A stretch of DNA of 64,000 bases, taken from contig CM049404.1 of NCBI GenBank assembly GCA_026929865.2, positions 29,028,001-29,092,000 on the forward strand, given 5' to 3'. Below are positions 49,201 to 58,421 of this stretch, in pieces; positions within the stretch are counted from its first letter, which is position 1, and each line of letters starts with the position of its first letter. The notes beneath the pieces were generated by a model that did not search any database, was not told the origin of the DNA, and saw only the letters and a program-made list of their open reading frames with translations. The stretch comes from Hyperoplus lanceolatus (taxonomy: Eukaryota; Chordata; Actinopteri; Uranoscopiformes; Ammodytidae). The position numbers and the translations under genes are program-made.

Positions 49201-49334
49201 TTAAATCTACAGTAGACCAATTCTCCTAACTTCACTGTTCTTCCATCCAGGTGATGTCGGAGGTTGTTGGAGGAGAAGATGAAAACGCCACTGATGATAA
49301 TTCACTCCAAGAAATGGCTGACGCTCCAAGATGA
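37282..49334 (+). CDS. kansl2: KAT8 regulatory NSL complex subunit 2, complete, 9 coding exons
   Basis: Subunit of the nuclear NSL complex, in which KAT8/MOF acetylates histone H4 at promoters. Coding exons: 37282-37538, 37962-38137, 38279-38393, 39072-39235, 41168-41331, 42763-42859, 44499-44755, 45706-45885, 49251-49334. They sum to 1494 nt (497 aa; human KANSL2 is 492). Start [10 protein letters not shown] matches the human start. Two Cys/His-rich zinc-type modules are visible. The first is [22 protein letters not shown] with [16 protein letters not shown], about residues 32-102. The second is [21 protein letters not shown], about 300-325, continuing into the next exon. Between them [20 protein letters not shown] and [16 protein letters not shown] are the most conserved stretches. 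LYLSAAELQ is close to [19 protein letters not shown] here. Four consecutive introns carry candidate H/ACA snoRNAs. Confidence 0.96.
37795..37895. mobile_element. fragment of the CCCTGCGTTCCAA-family element, kansl2 intron 2
   Basis: Carries TTTTTCAGCATGCCGCATCTG and ATGTATTGGGACATCCTTAA, matching the right half of the copies at 25294 and 42450. Confidence 0.5.
38452..39055. repeat. tandem duplication in kansl2 intron 4, second unit split by a SINE
   Basis: A unit of about 185 bp (AAAATTGCGGTGCTTTCCAT ... AGCAACCCTGCAGGCT) at 38455-38635 is repeated from 38637 on. The second unit is interrupted by the SINE at 38742-38948 and then continues with CTACAATCGAGCTACAGC and AAGCAACCCCACAGGCT. Confidence 0.8.
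38742..38948 (+). mobile_element. tRNA-derived SINE (family 1) with 13-bp target duplication, kansl2 intron 4
   Basis: Head GGGGGCGCCCTTAGCTCAG with a good A box, B box GGGTTCGATTCC near 38822, tail with GCATGTCACTCCCC, TTCAACTCTGTCTC and AATAAAGC. AAGCTACAATCGA flanks both ends (38729-38741 and 38949-38961), a clear sign of LINE-driven insertion. An internal C-run lies at about 38779-38796. Confidence 0.88.
40228..40310. mobile_element. fragment of the CCCTGCGTTCCAA-family element, kansl2 intron 5
   Basis: Contains CATCCCAATTGTATTCC, TACATACTTTTTATGG and GAGTTTGGAATGCAGGG, matching the ends of the family. Confidence 0.5.
40574..40704 (+). ncRNA. candidate H/ACA snoRNA, pair 1 copy a, kansl2 intron 5
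   Basis: 131 nt that fold by eye into two hairpins. Hairpin 1 has lower stem GAGACTC/GAGTTCTC (one bulge), a pocket (AGGAAA and CTA) and upper stem CTCATC/GGTGAG. Hairpin 2 has lower stem CTGGCCTT/AAGGGCAG (one mismatch), a pocket (ATCC and CGC) and upper stem ACTGGCTGG/CCAGTCAGT. ACA at 40699-40701 is followed by exactly three bases (AAG), the rule for this class. The hinge AGAGTGA is close to, but not exactly, ANANNA. An almost identical copy is at 45206-45336. Human KANSL2 introns host SNORA2A/2B and SNORA34, so this may be the SNORA2-type pair. I could not compare sequences. Confidence 0.7.
40928..41112 (+). mobile_element. tRNA-derived SINE (family 1), kansl2 intron 5
   Basis: Head CGCTCCGGTGGTGTAATG (the leading G's are lost), B box GGGTTCAAATCC near 40995, tail with GCAGGTCATCCCCCC, TTCAACTCTG and AATAAAGCTTGAAATGCCC. 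Flanks AAATAACTGTATTAATT and AAATAACTATTAATT are a slightly diverged target duplication. Confidence 0.85.
41404..41670. mobile_element. TTAA-flanked MITE (AGCTGGGG family), copy 2, kansl2 intron 6
   Basis: TTAAAGCTGGGGGTATATGA at the left, CACCCCAGCTTTTAA at the right. It ends about 40 bp before the snoRNA-like segment at 41709. Confidence 0.75.
41709..41881 (+). ncRNA. H/ACA snoRNA-like segment with altered ACA box, pair 2 copy a, kansl2 intron 6
   Basis: Matches 43551-43724 over its whole length, including the H box ACAGAA (41804-41809) and the 3' hairpin stem CTTCC/GGAAG. At the position of the ACA in the partner copy it reads ACT (41876-41878). A pair in the 5' hairpin (CCAAC/GTTGG in the partner) is also broken here. 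I read it as a decaying copy. Confidence 0.5.
42450..42711. mobile_element. short non-autonomous DNA element (CCCTGCGTTCCAA family), copy 3, kansl2 intron 6
   Basis: Left end GGGTTCCAAATCACATACTT, right end GGATTGGAGCGCAGGGA, with family words CTACAATTGACCTGCATGTA and GTCAACTAAATAGTAGGGAA. It ends about 50 bp before the exon 7 acceptor. Confidence 0.65.
43551..43724 (+). ncRNA. candidate H/ACA snoRNA, pair 2 copy b, kansl2 intron 7
   Basis: About 174 nt. The 5' hairpin has lower stem TGCCC/GGGCG and inner stem CCAAC/GTTGG. The H box ACAGAA (43646-43651) fits ANANNA. The 3' hairpin has lower stem CCTTCC/GGAAGG and upper stem TGATT/AATCA plus CCC/GGG. ACA at 43719-43721 is followed by three A's. 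The 5' part is long for the class, so the true 5' end may be further in. The partner at 41709 has lost the ACA. It is possibly the SNORA34-type gene of this host, inferred from the host gene only. Confidence 0.58.
44101..44420. mobile_element. TTAA-flanked DNA element, kansl2 intron 7
   Basis: Left end TTAAAGGTGCAATATGTAAC, right end ACTACATCGTGCTCCTTTAA. The ends are an imperfect inverted repeat with TTAA borders. It is non-coding and ends about 80 bp before exon 8, with a C-run near 44381-44391. Confidence 0.6.
44797..45124. mobile_element. foldback MITE (GAGCGGCTAAGTGCT family), copy 2, split by a SINE
   Basis: Left half AGATAAGTGCTACAATCTTAC ... AGTCTCCATGGGTAACTTG lies before the SINE. 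Right end AGCACTTACCCGCTCCACTA lies after it. The right inner arm is missing, so the insertion came with, or followed, a deletion. Confidence 0.75.
44932..45098 (+). mobile_element. tRNA-derived SINE (family 1) nested in a MITE, kansl2 intron 8
   Basis: Head CTTAGCTCAGTTGGTAGGGCG, a C-run at 44968-44985, B box GGGTTCGATTCC near 45011, tail GCATGTCACTCCCC and TTTCAACTCTC. It is very like the copy at 38742 (CAGCAGCGGACCCGGG shared). ATGAAAA words on both sides may be the target duplication. Confidence 0.8.
45206..45336 (+). ncRNA. candidate H/ACA snoRNA, pair 1 copy b, kansl2 intron 8
   Basis: Nearly identical to 40574-40704 across 131 nt, while the sequence 5' of it differs much more. Both hairpins, the pockets and the ACA with three trailing bases (ACA at 45331-45333) are kept. 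It lies between exon 8 and exon 9 in the sense orientation. Confidence 0.7.
46200..46345. mobile_element. foldback MITE (GGTGGAGTCAG family), left part, kansl2 intron 9
   Basis: Contains CAATTCTGGAGAATGCTAAA, CAGAGCCCAGGCTCTGTAA and GGTCCACCATAGCTAGGAAC. The right arm is absent. Confidence 0.55.
46350..47640. other. part of kansl2 intron 9, nothing recognised
   Basis: AT-rich intron sequence with A-runs. I see no repeat family of this window, no snoRNA-like hairpin pair and no ORF with protein character. Confidence 0.5.
47655..48190 (+). mobile_element. 5'-truncated non-LTR retrotransposon (LINE) 3' end, kansl2 intron 9
   Basis: An ORF at 47669-47947 ends with a stretch like the C-terminal tail of CR1/L2/I-type reverse transcriptase proteins ([20 protein letters not shown], then LFKQAL, with the usual WN-L-P-like pattern). 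A 3' UTR-like region follows, and the end is GTTTAAATAAAGGTTGATGATGATGAG, a short GAT-repeat tail. The catalytic domain is missing. Confidence 0.7.
48298..48672. mobile_element. DNA transposon-like element with 9-bp target duplication, kansl2 intron 9
   Basis: Ends TAGCCTGGC and CCAGGCTA are inverted repeats. TGAAAATAG directly precedes and follows, a 9-bp duplication. The inside is GC-richer than the surroundings and has the GATGACGTCAAAG CRE-like word and CCAATCAG/ATTGG boxes. ORFs of 65-79 aa have no known motif. Confidence 0.7.
48784..48990. mobile_element. short TTAA-flanked MITE, kansl2 intron 9
   Basis: Left TTAAAGGTGCTGCGAGTAAC, right TCTGAGCACCTTTTAAA. Short inverted termini AAAGGTGCT/AGCACCTTT, about 200 bp, non-coding. 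Confidence 0.6.
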
Positions 49335-49530
49335 ACAACTGCTGTTACCTGTTTAATTTCCACAAAAACTTGATAGCTTCTAGACTTCTTAGTTAACTTA
49401 GATTTATAAGACATTCATTGATTGATATATACTTCATGTGGGTATTTATTTAATGTGTTTTACTTTTTATTGAATTGCATTAACATTGTACTCAATCAGG
49501 TGCTCAATGGTGTGTTTGTTCAATTATAAT

Positions 49531-49536
49531 AATAAA
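49531..49536 (+). promoter_or_regulatory. polyadenylation signal of kansl2
   Basis: AATAAA about 200 bases after the stop codon. Confidence 0.6.
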
Positions 49537-49689
49537 AAAAACACTTGTCCACAAATATAACTATTCTCATACACTGTTTCTGACCCATTCTTAATGCAAT
49601 CCACATCTGAACAGATTTATGATCACTGCATAGCATACATAGTATTTTAAAGGCACTAAAAAAGGTTCTATATACAGTAGAAACAGCTT

Positions 49690-49985
49690 TTTAAGTATAT
49701 GGTGAAGTTATGTTTGGCAGCGTGCGTTTTGGACCAGCTCTGTTGAGAGAGAAAAAAATTGGGGCGGTGTAATGCAATTTCATGCAATGACATCACTTTT
49801 CCTCAAACCCAAAACAGTAAAATCGCCGAGGCAGAGAGAAAGCGGCTGCTGCAGTCAGAGCGAGGGACACCGCTGCTACAATGAGCACACGCCACATTAC
49901 CTTCAACAAGACGAAATAGCCCTTTTAAAAATCACTATTTCAATAACATGGCACGTCGACAGCTTCCAACCAAATGAGGTGAGTT
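49690..49985 (+). promoter_or_regulatory. possible promoter and untranslated first exon of a downstream gene
   Basis: A less AT-rich block with GAGGCAGAGAGAAAGCGGC and GCAGTCAGAGCGAGGGACAC. It is followed by a consensus-like donor AATGAG|GTGAGT at 49977-49978. The 71-aa ORF covering it has no recognised motif. No matching coding exon is found up to the window end, so the gene would have to continue past 64 kb. Confidence 0.3.
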
Positions 49986-49989
49986 GAAC

Positions 49990-50552
49990 GCAAGAATTGG
50001 GGAGTGAATTCTGGGCGAGAAAATTTCGCTTTTGGTCGAGATTTTTATGCTGGAATAACGACACTTGAGGCTTTTTCATTGATTTTAGGACTTAGCCATT
50101 GTAGAGAAGGCTTGAACAGATGTGGAAAAACGTGTCGAAAAGGATTGTTTTTGCTTGTTATTAGCAGGTAAAACGCCACCGTTGTTTTACGACGTTTGTG
50201 GGTGAAATGATCGAGGCAAGGGCGTAACAGCAGCAGTGTGTCCGTGTATGCCGAAGCGAGGGGACCCAAACCTCATAGCTGGGTTTAGTTTTTCTTTGGA
50301 GGGCCTGGCTGATGTCCCGACTAGAAAAATGCCTGTTTTTTAAATGCTATGTTATACTGCATTGTGTGTTCACTTAGCCACAGCCCTGTCGCTACGGTAG
50401 CATTGTTTAAAATGCATGAAATGTGCCAATATAAATAGGGGAACGTGTATAAGGAACTGTCATGTGTAAGTGTTGTGTGTGTGGGCTACATCCTCTCACT
50501 GATGCAGAGGAAAGGTGATTTATGAGGTGGGGGAGGTGGCAAAGGTGGTGTG

Positions 50553-50584
<32 letters not shown>

Positions 50585-52390
50585 GCTGCAGACACCACAG
50601 TCATTATAATGTCATGAATGAATTAGGAGGATTTGAACGTGTCTGCAGCAGAGCATTCAGGAGGAGTATGGATATTATAATATGAAGTTTGCATAATTTC
50701 AGAATGAGTTTGAACTACATTAATCCAAGTTAACCTTAATGCACCACTACATCATAAGCAGTGATGGTACCCTTTAATAACTAGCCTATATAAACTAATA
50801 TAACTCATTTATAATAGGCTAATAGTAGGCTACTTCATGTCAAATACTGTAGCCTACTTTAGCACGGTTTAAAGGTAGGCTACTTGTAATACATGTACAC
50901 ACTCCTTCTCCAATTAAAGTATTCCATAATACTACCTATATTTACAGATTAGATACAATGCAACTTCTAAATTATGATGAGTTTTAGGTAGTAAAGCAGC
51001 AAATAATGTGTGTTTGCTTGATTAACCCATTCTGAAACATAGTTAAAGGAATACTTCACCCATACGGAACCGGCGTTCTATCATTATAAAATCACTATTA
51101 TAATATAATGAATGAGGTTTTTCTTCCCTCAGTCTTCCCTTGGCCCAACTGTCCTGTTAATCCTAACCCTACAAATTACCCTATGTGATGTCTCACATGG
51201 GAAAATGTAGGGTTGGACAGTGAGACCATAAAACACTCTTTCTGACTTTACTCAGGCTAGGATGAACCGATTTCTAAAATGTTGGCACATGACATGTATA
51301 CTACATAGGATCTCAGAGTTCAATACACCTTCATATTTCCACCAGTGAAGTAGGTCTCGGAACATTTTAATAATAATTGAGGTTCCATATATTTATACCT
51401 TGCCCAGTTCCCCTCAAAGTATCCCCTGGGATTAAGGCCCATATAGTCCAGTGCAGAGATGTATCCGGAGCAGTTTCTTGGCAGCGATTGCATGTTATTG
51501 GATCATCATACTTCCAACAATGGAGCTTTTCAGAACATTTTGAAACACAACACATTTTTTTCTGAATGGTATTCTAGTCATGAGAGAAGGACTGTTTCTC
51601 ATTTGTTTACACATTGCAAAGGATTTTATTGGCAGTAAAAAAAAATGTCTGTGCCAGTAATTTAAATAAGTTGTGGAGACTATTTGGAAATTATTTAATC
51701 ATTTGTTTTTTTGTATGGGGGGGAAAAACATCCCGTCTTTATGATCTGTGTATGTTGGTGTGACGCCAGATATACGCTCATAAATGCTTTTTATTCTCGT
51801 GACATTATTTTATCGTCTCATCGTTTTATGAACAAAAAACCAAAACTTTCGGCCAAAAGTTAAACAAGTATGGAGGGATAGTTTGAAGCCCTTTTTGGAT
51901 CCTTGGCACACACACATGGCCAGCGTTCAGGCCGTAAAAAATTTAAGTTTCTTACTGATAGATCTCCTGTGAAATACTCAGTAAATCTTTCAGTGTTTTG
52001 CAGCAGGCAGTTTTTCCTCTTAAATTTAGTTTAAGAAAAGAAATGACGTATATTTTTGTGCGTTTTTTCCAAGAAAATGAAAAATGTTTATATAATGTTG
52101 CAGTTGTGTTGTTATTGGCAGATGGACAAAGAGCGTACATCATGTTTGAAAGCCTCGTGAACTTTGAGGGACAAACATTTCCATCGAAAAAGTGACATCA
52201 TGGTTGGAAGACAGTGATGGACTAGTTTCCTGCGAAATTTAAATTAAAACGTTTGAGAGAGAACGGGACTTCTAGCATTTGAAAGGCCACTCAGATAAAC
52301 GTAAAGATCTCATCCATCACTCCAATGATTTTTATTCAGTCCTATAAAGTAGTAATTAGATTGGCAATGGACCAGTTTGAAATAAAAATG
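49990..52390. other. intergenic stretch, no gene recognised
   Basis: Contains a TG run at about 50550-50583, AT-rich filler and a segment at 51380-51560 open in both directions (62 aa each) with no protein character. Nothing here resembles a known exon. Confidence 0.5.
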
Positions 52391-52393
52391 CTC

Positions 52394-52657
52394 TTAAAGC
52401 TGGGGTATGTGATTTCTGATTGTTCAAAATTAACATGAGCTGTACACTTTGACCAATCAGAGCGAGGCTCCGATTCTCTGTTCTTAATGGCTGTTGGGAC
52501 TGTCCAATCACTTTGGCACGACTTTGTTGGTGTAGAGCATGTCAGGGAGGGACCATAGGGGAGGGACCAAAGAGAACAAGTGGAGCGGTTGAGGTATTTG
52601 GATTCGAATCTCTATCCCAACTGCCATTTTCGCCCAAATCCTCCACCCCAGCTTTAA
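52394..52657. mobile_element. TTAA-flanked MITE (AGCTGGGG family), copy 3
   Basis: TTAAAGCTGGGGTATGTGAT at the left and CACCCCAGCTTTAA at the right. Copies 2 and 3 share more bases with each other than with copy 1, which has an extra run of A and G near 7573-7588. Confidence 0.8.
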
Positions 52658-53059
52658 TTGATGCGACAGAACCAGAGATATCATCTTTTTCATTCCAAAC
52701 ATTTTACTTTATTATCAAGCGCCTACATTACCCACAATTCAGCTGAATTGCAGACAGCTCATGCAGAGGTTCAGGTGTGTTGCTAGTACGAACCTATTAA
52801 AAGAGTTTTGCTAAGTAGCAATCTGGGTACCACGAAGCCCTCGCTGAGAGAAATTCTTGGCTCGAACCCTGAAATCCGTGGTGCACCAATCAAAATTCAG
52901 TTTGATTTTGACCTCAGAGGATGATTGGCCCGTTAATATCATGAGAATATAAATGGTCTTGCGCAGTTTGTGAGTCAGAGAATCTCACCTCAAACCTTTT
53001 TATCATCCACAACCTTCTGAATACTGTCATTGGCTGTTGGTATGGTAAATGGACTTGTA

Positions 53060-54023
53060 GGGGAGACCGGGGGCAATTGTAACAGGGGGCAATTGTAACA
53101 AATCAAATTGCACCAATAGGAAATAAAGTAGATACACCAAATTTATTTTGCACATGTATTTTGATGATGTCTCTCTGCATACCAAAGGAAAAATTGATAT
53201 TCCCTTTTTAAAGTATTTTTTCAGAAAAAACACGTTTCTGAGGTACGAAAGTAAAAAGTAAAATCTACAGTATTTTTCTCATAAAGTCTTAATATTTAAT
53301 TTCAATTAAATGAATTCTGTTTTGTTTTGATGACATTACTGTTGTGTAAGATATGACATATTTGTTAAACATTAGCTTCATTGTTTCTAGCCATCAGGGT
53401 AGTTTGTGTCAAGTTGTTATGGTCGGGGCAATTGTAACACTGTGTTACAATTGCCCCCGACCCCATACATTAAAATACAAAAAAAAAAAATTATATTCTA
53501 ATAGGAAAGCTTTCTGATTGTTAGTTTTTGAAGTTATGGTTTGAAATTGGTTTGTTTTTAACTGTTTGTTGTTTTTTAAAGCATGTAATACGAATATAAT
53601 GAAATAAGCATTTCCAGTAATGTTAATTCTTTAAACGCACTTTGTCGATGTCTAATATTTATTGTTTTGATATGAAATCAATTTTCCAATTGATATTAAA
53701 TAGTTTCCCCTATATTTCCCTGCATTAATAGGAAGATTATTGTGGTCCTTAATTGTTATATGAAGCTATGAGACCTGTTGTTACAATTGCCCCCACACAC
53801 TGTTACAATTGCCCCCGTACCAGGGGGCGATTGTAACGTTTGACTTGCAATTTCTAGATCGATATTGTGAATCTAACATTGCCTGTAAAAGAAAATTATT
53901 ATTGTTTACAAGTAGAGTACAGATACAAATTGCTTAATTAAAACAAATTATCTAAATAGTTCAAGAGGTTTTTGAGTAATGACACTAAAACCAAAAAGTG
54001 TTACAATTGCCCCCGGGCTCCCC
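53060..54023. mobile_element. 964-bp non-autonomous element with TA target site and eight copies of a 14-bp motif
   Basis: Terminal inverted repeats GGGGAGACCGGGGGCAATTG and, at the right end read inverted, GGGGAGCCCGGGGGCAATTG. TA borders each end (53058-53059 and 54024-54025). The motif GGGGCAATTGTAAC or its complement occurs at about 53070, 53086, 53427, 53443 (inverted), 53782 (inverted), 53804 (inverted), 53823 (one change) and 54000 (inverted). No ORF of note. The TA duplication points to a Tc1/mariner or IS630-like helper transposase. Confidence 0.75.
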
Positions 54024-54027
54024 TATA

Positions 54028-54298
54028 GCGCTATATCTCCGTTTATCACAGACTCAAAGCGCTTTACATTGTTTTTTGTACACATTCACCCAGTCACGCA
54101 CACATTCATACACCGATAGCAGCAGCTACCACGCAGGGTAGGCTTAGCACTAGGGTGCTAAGCTAACTATCGGGAGCAATTCGGGGTTCAGTGTCTTGCC
54201 CAGGGACACTTCGACATGTGGCGGGGAGACGGGGGATCGAACCTCCGACCCTGCACACCAGAGGCGAACTTCCTACCCACTTCGCCACTGCCGCCCCA
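54028..54298 (-). mobile_element. tRNA-derived SINE (family 3 type), minus strand
   Basis: Read on the minus strand: head GGGGCGGCAGTGGCGAAGTG, B box GGTTCGATCCCC, then the common module with GTGTCCCTGGGCAAGACACTG, and at the far end AAAGCGCTTTGAGTCTGTGA. A short stretch like its 3' end also occurs at 39298-39365. It abuts the element ending at 54023. Confidence 0.7.
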
Positions 54299-54308
54299 AA
54301 TATATATC

Positions 54309-54352
<44 letters not shown>

Positions 54353-54357
54353 ATATC
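54299..54357. repeat. (AT)n microsatellite
   Basis: Long TA run with one break, directly after the SINE head at 54298. Confidence 0.9.
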
Positions 54358-54853
54358 CGCTGGCTCTGCCCAACAGCCCAGTTTCAGGTCCAGGTTACTT
54401 TGTTTGTACCCGTAGGTAAACTTGTTTCGCAGTTTAAAAGTGGGCTTCCGTTACACAGTTTAAGACATCACAGACACACAAACACAAATGGGACAGTTAC
54501 ATAGGTAACACAAATAAAGTGCTCCAGTGCTAATCCAAATTTGGACACTTAAACTTGACCAACATAAGTCAGATAGTTTTTTATGGTTCTTCACTCCAGA
54601 CAGCAGCTAACGTTTGAGCCTCAAGCAGAGTTGAGGACATACAGGGGGTATTTTAAGATCACTTATTTGTAACTCCACAGCCCAAGGTTTAAAATTAATT
54701 AAAAAAAAGAAAGAATGCAAACTTGTGTCTTTATCCTGGACCGATGCTGACTCATGTGACATCACTGGAGGCGATGTATCAGCATATTCTGTGCAGCTCG
54801 TTTCTTGAGACACACAAGCGTTTTTAAACATCAATTTTTTCAACATTGCATTT

Positions 54854-54925
54854 GTGTGTGTCTGTGTGTGTCTGTCTGTCTGTTTGTCTGTCTGTGTGTA
54901 TTTGTCTGTGTGTGCGTGCACGCTC
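54854..54925. repeat. (TG)n/(TCTG)n mixed microsatellite
   Basis: Alternating TGTGTG and TCTGTCTG blocks. Confidence 0.85.
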
Positions 54926-55094
54926 GCAAGGCCCGCATGTTTCCGCCCTTGCACCTGTGTTCCATATTTGTACTACGATCTATTAGCTTTTGTAAAATCA
55001 CCTTTTACGTCCATGTTTCAAACTTTTGATTTAGGACCAAAGGCAATGAAACATTCCCCCGACAAGGTGAACGTGAAACCAGACGTCTTGCATT

Positions 55095-55097
<3 letters not shown>

Positions 55098-55161
<64 letters not shown>

Positions 55162-55168
55162 ACACACG
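55098..55168. repeat. (CA)n microsatellite
   Basis: About 35 CA units with a single G near the 3' end. Confidence 0.95.
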
Positions 55169-55367
55169 GAAGGCCAAACATTAAAATGATGTAATGCATT
55201 TTTGAGTGAAGATATCAGGCATTCCTTAAACCTGAACCACAGGGGCAGACAGACACGCACGCAGCTGTGCAAATGTTGTTGTTTACCTTGTTGATTGGAC
55301 GGAATTATTGGAATTTTTATTGGTTTCTTGTTGCATTCCACTGAAAGAATGTTCACATGAGATCTTC

Positions 55368-55704
55368 AGAGATGGAGTCAGTGATTCTGGAGAACGCTTG
55401 TTGTCAAAATCACATTTTTTGTCAAAATCAGTGAATTTCTCCTCATGATCCACTACCTATCCATACTGTGTGTGAGTGCTGAAGATACTCCAGTGTTAAT
55501 GCACAGCCTAGGCTCTGTAAACAGCTACGTAAACTTAAGGGCCCATCATAGCTAACGACATGTCCGTTTACAGAGCCTAGGCTGTGTATTAACATCTTTT
55601 TTTTTTCAGTGCACACCCAGTACAGACAGGTAGCAGATTGTGAGGAGATATTCACTGATTTTTGACAACAAGCTTTCTCCAGAATCGCTGATTTCACCTT
55701 TTGA
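55368..55704. mobile_element. foldback MITE (GGTGGAGTCAG family)
   Basis: Near full-length: GATGGAGTCAGTGATTCTGG ... CAGAATCGCTGATTTCACC. Inner arms AGCCTAGGCTCTGTAAAC and TTTACAGAGCCTAGGCTGTG are present in inverted order. Confidence 0.8.
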
Positions 55705-55799
55705 GAGGATGGAATTAGGAAAACACACATTTGGAACAACGATATTTGGTCTAGAACACGACAAGGACCCACGGGTACTGCTTACTGCGAACCTTTCAC

Positions 55800-55917
<118 letters not shown>

Positions 55918-56709
55918 CATCTCGGATCCATGACCTCAGAGCACAGCAGTCAGCAGATAAATGTGGTTCCATTCACTAGATTACATTCACGGCCCCTTAG
56001 CGCTCGTCCCGTCCGTGTATGTTTTTCGATTGAAGTTTTTTGCGAGAGTTTCGTCCTTTCGTCCCACTTGCGACTTAGAGATTGCATATCCAAGCTGTGG
56101 CGCATTACATCATGAAAAAGCGAAGTTGGAGCCAGTGACTTTATTTCAAGGGTAATGGGCAGTATAAGTGCTCGCTCGCTCCCTTCGCCTGTAATCGTTC
56201 GCAGATGTTTTGTACGCCTGGTTTTAGTCCTACATTGTGTAGCCACGCACACACACAGAAACACAGACACACACACACACACACATAGACGCCACATACA
56301 TACAGTGTTCTGACTTTATTATAGAGGAAACGTGGCACGGACCAGAGTAAGTGTTTAATTTGCCTGTTCTGTTCTGTTGTTAACTGAGGTATTTGTTATT
56401 ACATTATTTATTGGGTGTTGCAGTTGAGAATTGGAACGGTCCAAGATTCTAGATTCTAGATTGTTTATTTGTCATTTGCACAGCAATTACAGCAGCAGTC
56501 TCAGGCTCCGTTTGAACAATGCAATATAAAAGAAGAAAATGTATAAGAGAAATTGAATACCTTGAATCAAGATAGTTAACCGTTTTGATGGTAAATTTGT
56601 TTTTAAAATGTTTTATTCAACCTTTATTTATACAGGTGATCTCATTGAGAATCAGGGAATCACTCTCAAGAAAGATCTGCTTGGGACAATAATACATGAA
56701 CAATCAGTT

Positions 56710-56714
<5 letters not shown>

Positions 56715-56782
<68 letters not shown>

Positions 56783-56808
56783 AAGGCAGACAGACAGACA
56801 GACAGACA
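56715..56808. repeat. (GACA)n microsatellite
   Basis: About 23 units of CAGA/GACA with one AAAGG interruption at 56781. Confidence 0.95.
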
Positions 56809-56929
56809 TTTTTACCACTAGTACATACAAGATATTTAACCCCTAACCCCAGAGGAAGTGAAACAAGGAAGTGAAATTCTTCTTCCCGGCCGAAGGTTCC
56901 GGAAGCTGAACAGACAGTTTCACATTTAC

Positions 56930-56952
56930 TAAAAAAAAAAAAAAAAAAAAAA
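56930..56952. repeat. poly(A) run
   Basis: 22 A's in a row in non-coding sequence. Confidence 0.9.
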
Positions 56953-57285
56953 CGCAGAGACGCTTAGATGGCAAGAAATGAACAAAGAACTACTTGAGAT
57001 GATTTATTAATCATTTGAACCATTTGTCAATCAAAAAACGCGATAGATCCTCAAGTTCCAGCCTCTCAGTTGTGACAATTCGTGATTTTTCAAGCAATTT
57101 AAAGTAGTAACCTTTAGTTTCAAGTTAGTTAGTTAAGTTTTAACAGCAGCCAGAAATTTGATCCTTACTTTTTTGCGGATTGATTAATCGTTTAACGCAT
57201 TGCTAGAGCAAAACAGGCAAATTATTAATCAATCAATAATAGTCCCTGATCTTGTGTTCATCAGTTAATTGACGAAATGTGTCTT

Positions 57286-57376
57286 TATTTATGTATGTAT
57301 GTATGTATGTATGTATGTATGTATGTATGTATGTATGTATGTATGTATGTATGTATGTATGTATGTATGTATGTAT
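57286..57376. repeat. (TATG)n microsatellite
   Basis: About 23 units of TATG. The Met-Tyr-Val-Cys ORF over it is an artefact. Confidence 0.95.
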
Positions 57377-57809
57377 TTATTTCAGGACAATGCACACTAA
57401 TGAACAGTACAGTGGTACACGTCAGAAATGCCAGATTGTAGCCTGGGAGTTTATTTCCATCTGTAGTCCATTAGGCAGGTTTATGTTACAATAAAAATGA
57501 CAAAACTATTCAATAGAAACATTTTCTTACGGCTAAATGTAAGTTTAATGTAGCAGAGGACCTTCCAGACTCTCAAGGTCATAGCCTGTGTGAAATCTAA
57601 TATTCTCAGGTCTAAGTTCAACCGTTTTACAGTCAACAAATCCCCACGGGAACATAATTCAGTCATTTTGAAGTCTGGTATGTGTTGTAGACGGGTTAGC
57701 GCCTCCTGCCGTCTCCCTATCTCTACATATCGCGGCATAAAGCTTTTGAAGACACATGGGGCTGGGACCTCTTTGCTCTTATCTGCTGTCAGTTCAACAT
57801 GTTATCACC

Positions 57810-57811
<2 letters not shown>

Positions 57812-57889
<78 letters not shown>
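57812..57889. repeat. (TG)n microsatellite, about 39 units
   Basis: Pure TG run. Confidence 0.95.
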
Positions 57890-58421
57890 ATGCATGCAGG
57901 TTCTGTAGTTACCATGGAAATGCACCAAAAGGCACTTCTGTAGTCCCTGCATTAGCATCTGAAAAATATTCATCAATTTACCCCGCTGAGTGGGCGCGAT
58001 AACAACACACAAACACACACAAAGTCACACGCACACACAGTCACACGCACACACACAGCAGGAGGGAGGGGGCTGGCACCACCGCTGTTTACACAGATAT
58101 TTAGATCAAAGGGATTGTGTTTTGCCTGCATTGGGGCCAAGGCAACTGGAATCTTAAACCTTATAGGGATTATATACAGTATCTCACAAAAGTGAGTACA
58201 CCCCTCACATTTCTTCACATTTTTCTTTATATCTTTCCATGGGACAACACTGAAGAAATGACACTTTGATACAATGTAAAGTAGTCAGTGTACAGCTTGT
58301 ATAACAGTGTAAATTTACTGTCCCCTCAAAATAACTCGACACACAGCCATTAATGTCTAAACTGCTGGCAACAAAAGTGAGTACACCCCTTAGAAAAATT
58401 TTACAAATTGGGCCCAAAGTG

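Noticed and set aside
53060-54023. Origin of replication or iteron cluster suggested by the repeated 14-bp motif
   Set aside because: The motif is tied to the terminal inverted repeats of a TA-flanked element in a fish genome, so a transposon explanation is simpler.
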